Source of the DNA: Anthopleura xanthogrammica
Taxonomy: Eukaryota > Cnidaria > Anthozoa > Actiniaria > Actiniidae
Length of the DNA: 64,000 nt
Reading direction: 5' to 3'
Assembly (NCBI GenBank): GCA_964019055.1
Contig: OZ025219.1
Span: 9,490,388 to 9,554,387 of the forward strand
The notes beneath the pieces are model-generated. The model saw only the letters and a program-made list of their open reading frames with translations. It searched no databases and was not told where the DNA came from. Below are positions 13,822-25,387 of this stretch, piece after piece (position 1 is the first letter of the stretch; each line of letters opens with the position of its first letter). The translations under genes were made by a program, and so were the position numbers.

Positions 13822-14009
13822 TATACAGCATAATTTTTGGCTTTTCTCTTTCATGGTCTATTCTATTTGTTATTGGTTCATAAACAAAAAAATGAAAATA
13901 TTCTATAAACTTGTGCTGCCTATAGTTTACGTCATGGTAGTTATTACGAATAACCGTTCACTTTTCTGTGTGTTAATTTGAATACGTATTATTATTTAAG
14001 GTACGATTA
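13822..14009. other. spacer D to second satellite array
   Basis: AT-rich spacer. A short stretch at about 13937-13962 (GTTATTACGAATAACCGTTC) also occurs at about 20431-20450, after D copy 2, so the duplication resumes here beyond a gap. Confidence 0.5.
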
Positions 14010-16091
14010 CTTGCGCACTATATTTATGTAGTATTTTAGTATCTTACAATAGATTATCTTGTAATTCGGATGCATATTTCCATGTTCGATGACTGATAAT
14101 TATTTGCGCATTCTATTTATGTAGATCCGTACTATCTTATAGTAGTTTATCATGTAGTTCCGATGCATATTTACATGTTCGATGACTGATAATAATATGC
14201 GCATTCTATTTATGTAGATCCGTACTGTCTTATAGTAGTTTATCACGTAGTTCCGATATATATTTCCATGTTCGATGACTGATAATAATATGCGCATTCT
14301 ATTTATGTAGATCCGTACTATCTTATAGTAGTTTATCATGTAGTTCCGATGCATATTTCCATGTTCGATGACTGATAATTATTTGCGCATTCTATTTATG
14401 TAGATCTGTACTATCTTATAGTAGTTTATCACGTAGTTCCGATGCATATTTCCATGTTCGATGACTGATAATTATTTGCGCATTCTATTTATGTAGATCC
14501 GTACTATCTTATAGTAGTTTATCTTGTAGTTCCGATGCATATTTACATGTTCGATGACTGATAATTATTTGCGCATTCTATTTATGTAGATCCGTACTAT
14601 CTTATAGTAGTTTATCATGTAATTCCGATGCATATTTACATGTTCGATGACTGATAATTATTTGCGCATTCTATTTATGTAGATCCGTACTATCTTATAG
14701 TAGTTTATCATGTAGTTCCGATGCATATTTACATGTTCGATGACTGATAATTATTTGCGCATTCTATTTATGTAGATCCGTACTATCTTATAGTAGTTTA
14801 TCATGTAGTTCCGATGCATATTTCCATGTTCGATGACTGATAATTATTTGCGCATTCTATTTATGTAGATCCATACTATCTCATAGTAGTTTATCATGTA
14901 AATCCGATGCATATTTCCATGTTCGATGACTGATAATTATTTGCGCATTCTATTTATGTAGATCCATACTATCTTATAGTAGTTTATCTTGTAGTTCCGA
15001 TGCATATTTACATATTCGATGACTGATAATTATTTGCGCATTCTATTTATGTAGATCCGTACTATCTCATAGTAGTTTATCATGTAATTCCGATGCATAT
15101 TTCCATGTTCGATGACTGATAATTATTTGCGCATTCTATTTATGTAGATCCGTACTATCTTATAGTAGTTTATCATGTAGTTCCGATGTATATTTACATG
15201 TTCGATGACTGATAATTATTTGCGCACTCTATTTATGTACATCCGTACTATCTTATAGTAGTTTATCATGTAGTTCCGATGCATATTTACATGTTCGATG
15301 ACTGATAATTATTTGCGCACTCTATTTATGTACATCCGTACTATCTTATAGTAGTTTATCATGTAGTTCCGATGCATATTTACATGTTCGATGACTGATA
15401 ATTATTTGCGCATTCTATTTATGTAGATCCGTACTATCTTATAGTAGTTTATCATGTAGTTCCGATGCATATTTCCATGTTCGATGACTGATAATTATTT
15501 GCGCATTCTATTTATGTAGATCCGTACTATCTTATAGTAGTTTATCATGTAGTTCCGATGCATATTTACATGTTCGATGACTGATAATTATTTGCGCATT
15601 CTATTTATGTACATCCGTACTATCTTATAGTAGTTTATCATGTAGTTCCGATGCATATTTACATGTTCGATGACTGATAATTATTTGCGCATTCTATTTA
15701 TGTAGATCCGTACTATCTTATAGTAGTTTATCATGTAGTTCCGATGTATATTTACATGTTCGATGACTGATAATTATTTGCGCACTCTATTTATGTACAT
15801 CCGTACTATCTTATAGTAGTTTATCATGTAGTTCCGATGCATATTTACATGTTCGATGACTGATAACTATTTGCGCATTCTATTTATGTAGATCCGTACT
15901 ATCTTATAGTAGTTTATCATGTAGTTCCGATGCATATTTACATGTTCGATGACTGATAATTATTTGCGCATTCTATTTATGTAGATCCGTACTATCTTAT
16001 AGTAGTTTATCATGTAGTTCCGATGCATATTTACATGTTCGATGACTGATAATTATTTGCGCATTCTATTTATGTAGATCCGTACTATCTT
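14010..16091. repeat. 93-bp satellite array, copy A2 (~22 units)
   Basis: Same 93-bp family as at 0.4-5.5 kb but dominated by other variants (TACTATCTTATAG, ATTTACATGTTCGATG) and without the 91-bp class, so the two arrays have been homogenised separately. A short open frame on the minus strand (14100-14354) is only the repeat read in a phase without stops. Confidence 0.95.
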
Positions 16092-16104
16092 AAAAAAAAT
16101 TTTG

Positions 16105-18304
16105 AATAATTGTGAGCATCGGTTATCATACCAACGAAAGATTCAGACCCTAATTTATCAGAGTGTTGAATAGCCAAGTACCAGGTATATTTGACAGTGT
16201 CCATCAGTTACCATAACAATGAGGGATGCAAACCCGCATTCATCAGAGTGTTGAGTAGTCAAGTACCAGGTGTATTTGACAGTGAGCATCAGTTACCATA
16301 CCAATGAGGGATTCAAAACCTTATTTATCACAGTGTTGAGTAGTTAAGTACCAGGTGTATTTGACAGTGAGCATCAGTTACCATACCAATGAGGGATTCA
16401 AACCCTTATTTATCAGAGTGTTGAGGAGTCAAGTACCAGATGTATTTGACAGTGAGCATCAGTTACCATAGCAATGAGGGATTCAAACCCTTATCTATCA
16501 GAGTGCACATTTGACAGTGAGCATCAGTTACCATAACAATGAGGGATTCAAACCCTTAATCATCAGAGTGTTGAGTAGTCAAGTACCAGGTGTATTTGAC
16601 AGTGGGCATCAGTTACCATACCAATGAGGGATTCAAACCCTTATTTATCAGAGTGTTGAGTAGTCAAGTACCAGGTGTATTTGACAGTGAGCATCAGTTA
16701 CCATAGCAATTAGGGATTCAAACCCTTATCTATCAGAGTGCACATTTGACAGTGAGCATGAGTTACCATAGCAATGAGGGATTCAAACCCTTATCTATCA
16801 GAGTGCACATTTGACAGTGAGCATCAGTTACCATAGCAATTAGGGATTCAAACCCTTATTTATCAGAGTGTTGAGTAGTCAAGAACCAGGTGTATTTGAC
16901 AGTGAGCATCAGTTACCATACGAATGAGGGATTCAAACCCTTATTTATCAGAGTGTTGAGTAGTCAAGTACCAGGTGTATTTGACAGTGAGCATCAGTTA
17001 CCATAACAATGAGGGATTCAAACCCTTATGCATCACAGTGCACAATTGACAGTGAACATCAATTACCATACCAATGAGGGATTCAAACCCTTATGCATCA
17101 GAGTGCAAATTTGACAGTGAGCATCAATTAAAATACCAATGAGGGATTCAAACCCTTATGCATCAGAGTGTTGAGTAGTCAAGTACCAGGTGTATTTGAC
17201 AGTGATCATCAGTTACCATACCAATGAGGGATTCAAACCCTTATGCATCAGAGTGTTGAGTAGTCAAGTACCAGATGTATTTGACAGTGAGCATCAGTTA
17301 CCATACCAATGAGGGATTCAAACCCTTATGCATCAGAGTGCACATTTGACAGTGAACATCAGTGAGCATACCAATGAGGGATTCAAACCCTTATGCATCA
17401 GAGTGCACATTTGACAGTGAACATCAGTTACCATACCAATGAGGGATTCAAACCCTTATTTATCAAAGTGTTGAGTAGTCAAGTACCAGGTGTATTTGAC
17501 AGTGAGCATCAGTTACCATACCAATGAGGGATTCAAACCCTTATTTATCAAAGTGTTGAGTAGTCAAGTACCAGGTGTATTTGACAGTGAGCATCAGTTA
17601 CCATACCAATGAGGGATTCAAACCCTTATTTATCAGAGTGTTGAGTAGTCAAGTACCAGGTGTATTTGACAGTGAGCATCAGTTACCATAGCAATGAGGG
17701 ATTCAAACCCTTATTTATCAGAGTGTTGAGTAGTCAAGTACCAGGTGTATTTGACAGTGAGCATCAGTTACCATAGCAATGAGGGATTCAAACCCTTATT
17801 TATCAGAGTGTTGAGTAGTCAAGTACCAGGTGTATTTGACAGTGAGCATCAGTTACCATACCAATGAGGGATTCAAATCCTTATTTATCAGAGTGTTGAG
17901 GAGTCAAGTACCAGATGCATTTGACAGTGAGCATGAGTTACCATAGCAATGAGGGATTCAAACCCTTATTTATCAGAGTGTTGAGTAGTCAAGTACCAGA
18001 TGCATTTGACAGTGAGCATGAGTTACCATAGCAATGAGGGATTCAAACCCTTAATGATCAGAGTGTTGAGTAGTCAAGTACCAGGTGTATTTGAAAGTGA
18101 GCATCAGTTACCATACCAATGAGGGATTCAAACCCTTATTTATCAGAGTGTTGAGTAGTCAAGTACCAGGTGTATTTGACAGTGAGCATCAGTTACCATA
18201 CTAATGAGGGATTCAAACCTTTATCTATCAGAGTGTTGAGTAGTCAAGTACCAAGTGTATTTGACAGTGAGCATTGCTTACCATATACCAATGAGGGATT
18301 CAAA
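16105..18304. repeat. 85-bp satellite array, copy C2 (~27 units)
   Basis: Same 85/65-bp family as at 5.75-11.8 kb. It follows the 93-bp array directly after an A-rich joint (AAAAAAAATTTTGAATAATTG). The first unit shares ATAATTGTGAGCATC with the first unit of C1, marking a common array start. A variant with TTATGCATCA is clustered at 17.0-17.4 kb. Confidence 0.95.
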
Positions 18305-18499
18305 TGAATTTTTTTCCCTTCATAAAAGAGAATTATAAGGGGAAAAAAGGACAAAACAAACACGAAAAAGAAAAGAAAAAAAACAACTTTAATTATAACT
18401 TCTTTAACTTTTAATTCAAAATATTAATATATATGTGAGGGACCACTGTAATTGGCACCTGCTGTAGTTGATTCCCAGCCATTATGTATATATTTGTTT

Positions 18500-18686
18500 A
18501 GAAAAAACCTACTAATGGTCTATCACCAATCGAGCCCTGTGATTGGCTGAGCTACTGGGGGTCTATTAGTGATAGACCTCTAGTAGCGAAAAGCGCCGGT
18601 TTTGAAAACCAAAAAATATATATTTAAAGCAAAATCCAAAACTTTTTGCATCCTTTTATTGGACCGATTAGTAGGTTTTTACTAAA
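18500..18686. mobile_element. MITE with ~20-bp terminal inverted repeats
   Basis: Termini AAAAAACCTACTAATGGTC and GACCGATTAGTAGGTTTTTA are inverted relative to each other, with an inner inverted pair GGTCTATCAC/GTGATAGACC. There is no coding capacity, so it is a non-autonomous DNA element. It lies between satellite C2 and segment D copy 2, which the first module lacks. The 18305-18499 stretch before it is A-rich and unremarkable. Confidence 0.75.
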
Positions 18687-18720
18687 ACAATTAGACCTCT
18701 CGCCCGAAGGCCTAATATAA

Positions 18721-19502
18721 AAAATGACACCTTGTTTAGTCTATTAAACAAGGAAATGAAACTCTAGGGAATGATACAATAACAGGGTCTGAAATGAGAA
18801 AACATAGTATTACTCAAGCTAAAAGAGCGTATGATATTTACAGTACATCTGTTTTATCATTAGGTTATCCAATGATATCACCGATAATGGCTCATCTACG
18901 CAGTCCTTTTTTCTGGCATGGAAAACAATGTAAGTATACATCTTACAGTAGTTTAGAGAGGACTGTGTAGTTTTAAATGTTTCATATTTAGAGGGCTAAT
19001 ACAATATAACAAATCAATGTAGGGGTCACTGAGAAATGGAGGGGCAGGGACGGTAGAGCACATTTTAAAGGGGGGCTTGTATATAAATTAAAGGGAGGGA
19101 GTTTGTGTGATGGGGGGGGGGGGGGGGGGGGATGGGCAAAGGTCCCGAAACCCCCTTCCGCTATGCCATCACTGGGGGGACATTAAGAACTTCTCGAGCG
19201 ATACCCATATATATATATATATATACACTCTTGAACATCTTCCATTAGTGAAAAAAAAAATGTTTTGTATTCACCATTGCTCATCCTAGAAATCTTGGTG
19301 TTTCAGGGCACACCTTGGCCACGATACATGGAATCTACACTTGTCAACATGGAATATTCCTATAACCACCTTAATAGTACCAGTATCAGAGAGAAATATG
19401 AACTGTACATGTGTACCACAACTCTCAATCCTCAGAGCGTCTATATATTCACCTTAATGGTTCCTGTCTGGTCATCGAGTCTGCGAGGAGTTCAAATCAA
19501 CT
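18721..19502 (+). pseudogene. decayed spliced gene fragment, copy 2
   Basis: Second copy of the unidentified gene fragment, lacking the first exon. Exon-like blocks are 18721-18929 (donor AAT|GTAAGT; frame broken by a TAG near its start) and 19307-19502 (acceptor TTTCAG, donor ACT|GTGAGT). The latter is open across its full length: GTPWPRYMESTLVNMEYSY, then REKYELYMCTTTLNPQSVYI and FTLMVPVWSSSLRGVQINC. It keeps a frame that copy 1 has lost, so the copies decayed independently. The family is unknown and I infer no function. Confidence 0.5.
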
Positions 19503-19953
19503 GTGAGTCTGTTCTAATTTATTGTTATGGTTGCGGTCTCGGCCTTCATTTCCATTGGGTTTTTTAAGGATTTCGACATTTTTTCCGGTCTTTTTTTCAT
19601 TTTGGTTGCGACTTTTTCTCTGGTATCTCGTTGTCTTTAGGTTCTGGAGATCTTCGGATATCTCCAGCTACTCTTTATTAGGCTAATTAACCTTTTTTTG
19701 GGAGATTTTTCGGATATCTTCACTGTCTGTGAGCAATGTTAGGTATGATTCGGCTTTAGGTTTTGTTTGTTTCAGCATTCGGAGACAATTAGGAGATCTT
19801 TCGGATATCTCCAATCTCATGGCATTTTTTTCATGTTTCGATTAGGACACTTCGGACTTGATTCGGCTGATTTTCGGTAGCATGTTTATTTAACTTTAGA
19901 CAGTGTAGACACTTTAGAATGGTTGTAATCAGGCAGTTGCTAGTTTTCCGTGG

Positions 19954-20294
19954 CTTGGAGTTGAATTTTACTGAATAAAAATGAAATAAAGCAAGCGTTT
20001 GCGGCAGCGCGCGCTTCTGAGTGAGTGTGTTAGTTGTGAAGTAACCCCTACCTTGGCGCTGTTAGTTGATGCCGCTTGTATTAGCTAATGGCGTCGATCC
20101 CCTGAAAAACTTAGCGTTTGGCTCCTAAGGCGGTCCTTGAGACTTGCCTCTAAATTCTACTAGGGCATGTGTTTTGTCGGCTTCACAACACCCCAATTGG
20201 ACACCCCTCTGTTGGTTTAAACAGAGCGGGAAAATCCGCTACGAAGAACGGTAGCCTCCACGTGGCGTAGCGGGGAAGTAATTGCCATGGCAAC
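19954..20294. other. 341-bp strongly conserved block, copy 2
   Basis: Counterpart of 13481-13821, of equal length and with no visible difference. Hairpin-rich 3' part as in copy 1. Confidence 0.55.
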
Positions 20295-20960
20295 CAGTAA
20301 GCTTCAAATTGATTGGCTCTTTTTCTAACATTGAATGTGAGTAATTTTTTGTCATGAAGATCTACAATTAAATTGAAATTTGGAAGCAAAGCATTTTTTG
20401 CAAAAAAGTTGTACTGGTTGTCACATTATGGCAGTTATTACGAATAACCGTTCATACTTGATTGTGCGCATGCGTGTTAATTGTGAGCTAACGCGGGTTT
20501 GGCGGAGGTTTCGCACATATTTAGGAGTGCACATGATCATTGACATGTGGATAAAACGTAACAGACCCATTTCATGTGACGTAAAAGCAACTCTATTTGG
20601 AGGACAAAACAATTTTTTTTTGAGACTAGCGCATTTCTCTTCAACCAGCCACCCACCCAACTCAGTGGTGTAGGAATGCACGCATAACTACTCCAACCTG
20701 TAGGTATGCCAGTACTCTGTGGGTGTAGTTTTGAAGACTGGGTGTGATTCCCAGCTGAGGGGGGGCGGGTAAGAGAAATGCTTTAATATAATTGTCTGTC
20801 TTGCGTGCGGTAATACAAGCAACACAACCTTGGAGCTTCTCGTGCAACAATGTAATGTAGCAAGATGCAAAGCGAATCTTGATCGATTGCCATTCAAGTG
20901 CGCAACTTGCGACACAATATCTACTTTGTTGCCTGGCATTCTGAAACTTGCAACGCAACA
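20295..20960. other. spacer with partial MITE end
   Basis: No gene recognised. At about 20567-20612, GTGACGTAAAAGCAACTC and TTTGGAGGACAAAACAAT resemble one end of the MITE at 47.02-47.16 kb, so a solitary, degraded end is likely. Short open frames on both strands here have no family features. Confidence 0.45.
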
Positions 20961-21652
20961 TTCCTATACCTAAGCGTTCATCCAATCCATCTTCGTGTAC
21001 ATTTTTATTCCTTTGCGTTCATCCAATCCATCTCGCGTTCATTCTTATTCCTATGCGTTCATCCAATCCATCTCGTGTACATTTTTATTCCTTTGCGTTC
21101 ATCCAATCCATCTCGTGTACATTATTTCAATGCGTTCATCCAATCCATCTGGTGTACATTTTTATTCCTTTGCGTTCATCCAATCCATCTCGTGTACATT
21201 ATTTCTATGCGTTCATCCAATCCATCTCGTATACATTATTTCTATGCGTTCATCCAATCCATCTGGTGTACATTTTTATTCCTTTGCGTTCATCCAATCC
21301 ATCTCTTGTACATTATTTCTATGCGTTCATCCAATCCATCTCGTGTACATTATTTCTATGCGTTCATCCAATCCATCTCGTATACATTATTTCTATGCGT
21401 TCATCCAATCCATCTCGTGTACATTATTTCTATGCGTTCATCTAATCCATCTCGTGTACATTATTCCTATGCGTTCATCCAATCCATCTCGTGTACATTA
21501 TTTCTATGCGTTCATCCAATCCATCTCGTGTACATTATTTCTATGCGTTCATCCAATCCATCTCGTGTACATTATTTCTATGCGTTCATCCAATCCATCT
21601 CGTGTACATTATTCCTATGCCTTCATCCAATCCATCTCGTGTACATTAATTT
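20961..21652. repeat. 37/41-bp minisatellite
   Basis: About 18 units of TGCGTTCATCCAATCCATCT followed by CGTGTACATTATTTCTA (37 bp) or CGTGTACATTTTTATTCCTT (41 bp). Mixed unit lengths leave several frames open, giving long apparent proteins of IHLVYI / SSNPSRVH type that I do not regard as genes. Confidence 0.95.
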
Positions 21653-23046
21653 GGATTCTCCAGAATATGAATGGATCTTCAAGGATATGATTGGATCCTC
21701 CAGAATATGTTCGGATCCTCCAGGATATGATTGGATTTTCCAGAATATGATTGAATCCTCCAGGATATGATTGGATACTCGAGGATATGATTTGGATACT
21801 CCAGGATATGATTGGATCCTCCAGGATATGATTTGGATTCTCCAGGATATGATTGGATACTCCAGGATATGATTGGATCCTCCAGGATATGATTGGATCC
21901 TCCAGAATATGATTGTATCCTCCAGGATATGATTGGATCTTCCAGGATATGATTGGATTTTCCAGAATATGATTGGATCCTCCAGGATATGATTGGATCC
22001 TCCAGGATATGATTGGATACTCCAGGATATGATTGGATACTCCAGGATATGATTGGATACTCCAGGATATGATTGGATCCTCCAGGATATGATTGGATCC
22101 TCCAGAATATGATTGGATCCTCCAGGATATGATTGGATACTCCAGGATATGATTGGATCCTCCAGGATATGATTGGATCCTCCAGGATATGATTGGATCC
22201 TCCACGATATGATTGGATACTCCAGGATATGATTGGATCTTCCAGGATATGATTGGATTTTCCAGAATATGATTGGATCCTCCAGGATATGATTGGATCC
22301 TCCAGGATATGATTGGATACTCCAGGATATGATTGGATCCTCCAGGATATGATTGGATCCTCCAGGATATGATTGGATCCTCCAGGATATGATTGGATCC
22401 TCCAGGATATGATTGGATCCTCCAGGATATGATTGGATCCTCCAGGATATGATTGGATCCTCCAGGATATGATTGGATCCTCCAGGATATGATTGGATCC
22501 TCCAGGATATGATTGGATCCTCCAGGATATGATTGGATCCTCCAGGATATGATTGGATCCTCCAGGATATGATTGGATCTTCCAGGATATGATTGGATTT
22601 TCCAGAATATGATCGGATCCTCCAGGATATGATTGGATCCTCCAGGATATGATTGGATACTCCAGGATATGATTGGATACTCCAGGATATGATTGGATAC
22701 TCCAGGATATGATTGGATCCTCCAGGATATGATTGGATCCTCCAGGATATGATTGGATCCTCCAGGATATGATTGGATCTTCCAGGATATGATTGGATCC
22801 TCCAGGATATCATTGGATCCTCCAGGATATGATTGGATACTCCAGGATATGATTGGATCCTCCAGAATATGATTGGGTCCTCCAGGATATGATTGGATCC
22901 TCCAGGATATGATTGGATCCTCCAGGATATGATTGGATCCTCCAGAATATGATCGGATCCTCCAGGATATGATTGGATCCTCCAGAATATGATCGGATCC
23001 TCCAGGATATGATTGGATCCTCCAGAATATGATCGGATCCTCCAGA
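21653..23046. repeat. 20-bp minisatellite (~70 units)
   Basis: Unit GATTGGATCCTCCAGGATAT, highly regular, with single-base variants (TACTCC, TCTTCC, AGAATATG) shared by blocks of units, which indicates block duplication. Because 20 is not a multiple of 3, each frame of a strand reads the same 20-residue peptide cycle. The minus strand therefore stays open for about 396 codons without being a gene. The unit has an internal inverted repeat ATCCT-CC-AGGAT. Confidence 0.95.
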
Positions 23047-24501
23047 TCTTTGTTAGTTTGTTTGCTTGTTTTTTCTTTTGTTTGTTTGTTTGTTTGTTTT
23101 GTTTGTTTTCACTGCTGATGATAATTCCTATATACGCATGCGCGTGCTTCGTTTGCTATTGCATATCTCACATGATAACAAAAAATGCCTCTTGTCAAAT
23201 GATTTTGAGGGATAAAACAATTAAAATCTCAGTTCTGATTTTTATCCCTAGCTCATCTGTGTATACGCCGCGGCTGGCTTTTGAAAAAATGTCCCACATG
23301 GAAAGAAGTAACCATAGCGACAAAACCATCAACGACACAAGCGACATTCCGGGTGTGCTGGTCATAGCAAGGGGTTAATTATCAACGGTCTAGGGGCCGA
23401 TTTACCTCTCCCTTAGGCTTCGGCCGAGCTTCCTGATCAGTCAGTAATGTCCTCCCGGGATAGCGGTGTTGGGGCCGAAATCTCCAGCGTAGCCGTAAGT
23501 CCATACGATGCTTCAGCACTCGATGTCTGGAAGTATGGTCCTGGTTAATCAATCAATGAAAACAAATTAATGCTTAAAAAAAAACCAGTTGATCGCCTAG
23601 TTTTGTATTCTGGTCATACTTCAGTCCAGCCTGGGATGGATCAATCATATTTTCCGGCAATTTTTAAGAAATTATATTTGAATTTTTTTTTAAATGAAGG
23701 TTACAAAAATACCTTCTTCTAAGTGTCTTGGACTCATCCGAAAACGTGGATTAATCTCTTGGATCGGACTTTTTCCAGGTGGAGTGTGGGATCGACAAAA
23801 AATTCCTTTGGTATTTCAAGTTGAAATTATTGCAAGAAGTCTAATAACACTTTAAGAAATGCTTTGACGTACTTATTATTTTTTTTAAATCATTGAAAAA
23901 AGGTGGCTTTGATGAGAAAAAAGGTTAAGGGTCTAGGGTGAGAATTTGTGAATTTATTTCGCGTATTTTACAACTTCTTTTCAGTTTTTATTAAACAAAA
24001 ACTTGCTTAATAGTTTAATTCAATTTAATAATAATTCAATTGTGATTAGAACACATGCCAAGTCAGAAAGTGGGCGGTCGTACCGTTACTATAGATACCG
24101 TAAAAGTTAAAAAGAAAGTATTTATTCCAGAGGGATGGATATTATATCAATGCTTCAATGCTATCAAAGTAAAAAAAAAATGAATTAACGTGAAATTGAA
24201 TATTTTTGTCTGTGAACATGTATGTGCTTATTCTAGACCATTTATTTTAGTATGAGCTGCCTGTGGTATGACGGAGGTTCAGATAAGACAGGGAACCCAA
24301 CAAAAATATATGAAAAACTATGACGTCACAGCTTGTTTACATGGCAGGAATAATAGAAATTTAGGCTAAATCTTCTTTCGTTCGGGATATTAAATGTAAT
24401 ATTTAGCTGCTCTCACTTTCCACTACATCATAAACCAAATTTTATTGTGATTTAATTTGTTTTGCTGTTATTTTGCTCTCTTTGGCGACCATGATCCTTA
24501 G
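23047..24501. other. intergenic DNA with one dispersed repeat
   Basis: Begins with a TTTG microsatellite (23047-23110). The rest is AT-rich intergenic DNA with no convincing exon, apart from the dispersed repeat at 23365-23560. Confidence 0.4.
23365..23560. repeat. dispersed repeat, copy 1
   Basis: Shares GCAAGGGGTTAAT, ATCTAGGGGC-type, CCTCTCCCTTA and GCTTCGGCCGAGCT blocks, then GATAGCG, AAATCTCC, GCATAGCCGTAA-type, and a tail with TATGGTCC, with 37262-37440. The order and spacing agree, so these are two copies of one family of about 180 bp. Class unknown; SINE-like size. Confidence 0.6.
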
Positions 24502-24514
24502 CGTTAAAACAGTA
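24502..24514. repeat. left 13-bp target-site duplication
   Basis: CGTTAAAACAGTA, identical to 26348-26360, flanking the inverted Penelope-like dimer. The 3' end of this motif overlaps the element's own AACAGTATGG. Confidence 0.8.
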
Positions 24515-24560
24515 TGGATAAAAAGTTAAATTTTACACCGTAAAAAATAAGAGAGATCAC

Positions 24561-24598
24561 TTACTGACGTTTCGGACGCTAGTCCTTCGTCGGAGTAA
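24561..24598 (-). other. hammerhead-like motif, left arm
   Basis: Mirror copy of the motif at 26206-26243, identical in sequence. See that entry for the layout. Confidence 0.45.
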
Positions 24599-24725
24599 AA
24601 GAGAGAATAAGATTGGAAGGTAGTGTATATATGATGAAGATAGAAAATAGATAACCAATGAGAGCAAGGTAGGCAAGGTTACAGGAAAAAAACAATAAGA
24701 AATGATAAAAAGACAAAAGAATGGA

Positions 24726-25387
24726 TTAATTAAAAGCGAAGCGTTCATTCATCCCATTGGGATTATGAGTACCCAATAGGTGAATGAGCCGCATCTCTTT
24801 GGTTTTGCGACAATCATTGTTGCCGCTAACCAAAGACAAACCGAAAACAATGAAGTCGGAAAGTGAATGATTAAGTAAGTTGAAATGGCGGGAAACTGGT
24901 TTGGTTTGATCGTTCTTACGAATATCATAAAGATGGTCGCGGATACGATCACCGAAACGACGGCCAGTTTCACCAACATATAAAAGATTACAGCGAGAAC
25001 ATTTAATGCAGTAGATGACATTGAAAGTGGTACATTCAAAATGATCAGTGATTTTGAGTGACGATTTGGGACCAACAATAGAAGTGTGAGAAACAATATG
25101 CGGACAAGTATAACAACGGTTACGAGAACAACGAAAAGTGCCAGGATCCTTATTAGAAGGAAGAATCCCTTTAACTAAGAAAGAGCGAAGGTTACGATCA
25201 CGCTTGTACGAGAAAAGAGGGCGGTCTTTAAAGATGTTAGAAGTGTTAGTGTCAGACTCAAGTAAAGAAAAGTTACGGTTGACAATAGGCTTAATAGAGT
25301 TATTGATAGGATGATAAGTAAGTGTGAAGGGGGTGCGACTATTCGAAGCACGAGTGTTAGGAGTGAGTGCAGTGTTACGATCAATGT
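24726..25387 (-). pseudogene. GIY-YIG endonuclease end of Penelope-like ORF, left arm
   Basis: The reading runs from the palindrome centre outwards. It covers the linker after the reverse transcriptase, a Cys-rich knuckle (CSRNRCYTCPHI), the GIY-YIG core (VIYCIKC..., LYVGETGRRFGDRIRDHL), and the distal part with KEMRLIHLLGTHNPNGMNE. In Penelope-like elements this domain nicks target DNA to prime reverse transcription. The open frame reaches back across the centre to an ATG at 25493, but that start lies in the opposite arm and is not a natural N-terminus. A full protein would need several hundred more residues, so this is a 5'-truncated, non-autonomous copy. The frame itself is undamaged, indicating youth. 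Confidence 0.85.

Larger units (their letters stand above)
18718..20294. repeat. segment D, copy 2
   Basis: Second copy of the 1.56-kb segment at 12262-13821, starting within gene-fragment exon 2 (AAAATGACACC) and ending at GCCATGGCAAC. It contains the G20 run at 19112-19131 and a TA microsatellite at about 19206-19224. Beyond 20294 the copies diverge. Confidence 0.9.

Noticed and set aside
14100..14354. 84-codon frame in the second 93-bp array
   Set aside because: 93 is divisible by three, so one phase stays open over three units; other units contain stops.
5747..18304. CRISPR array in the 85-bp repeats
   Set aside because: There are no unique spacers, the repeats are contiguous, and the DNA is eukaryotic.
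20898..21770. 290-codon frame with IHLVYI/SSNPSRVH repeats
   Set aside because: Product of the 37/41-bp minisatellite; overlapping frames are equally open and no leader or domain exists.
21623..22813. 396-codon open frame on the minus strand
   Set aside because: It is the 20-bp minisatellite read in a phase without stops; the other frames give the same peptide cycle.
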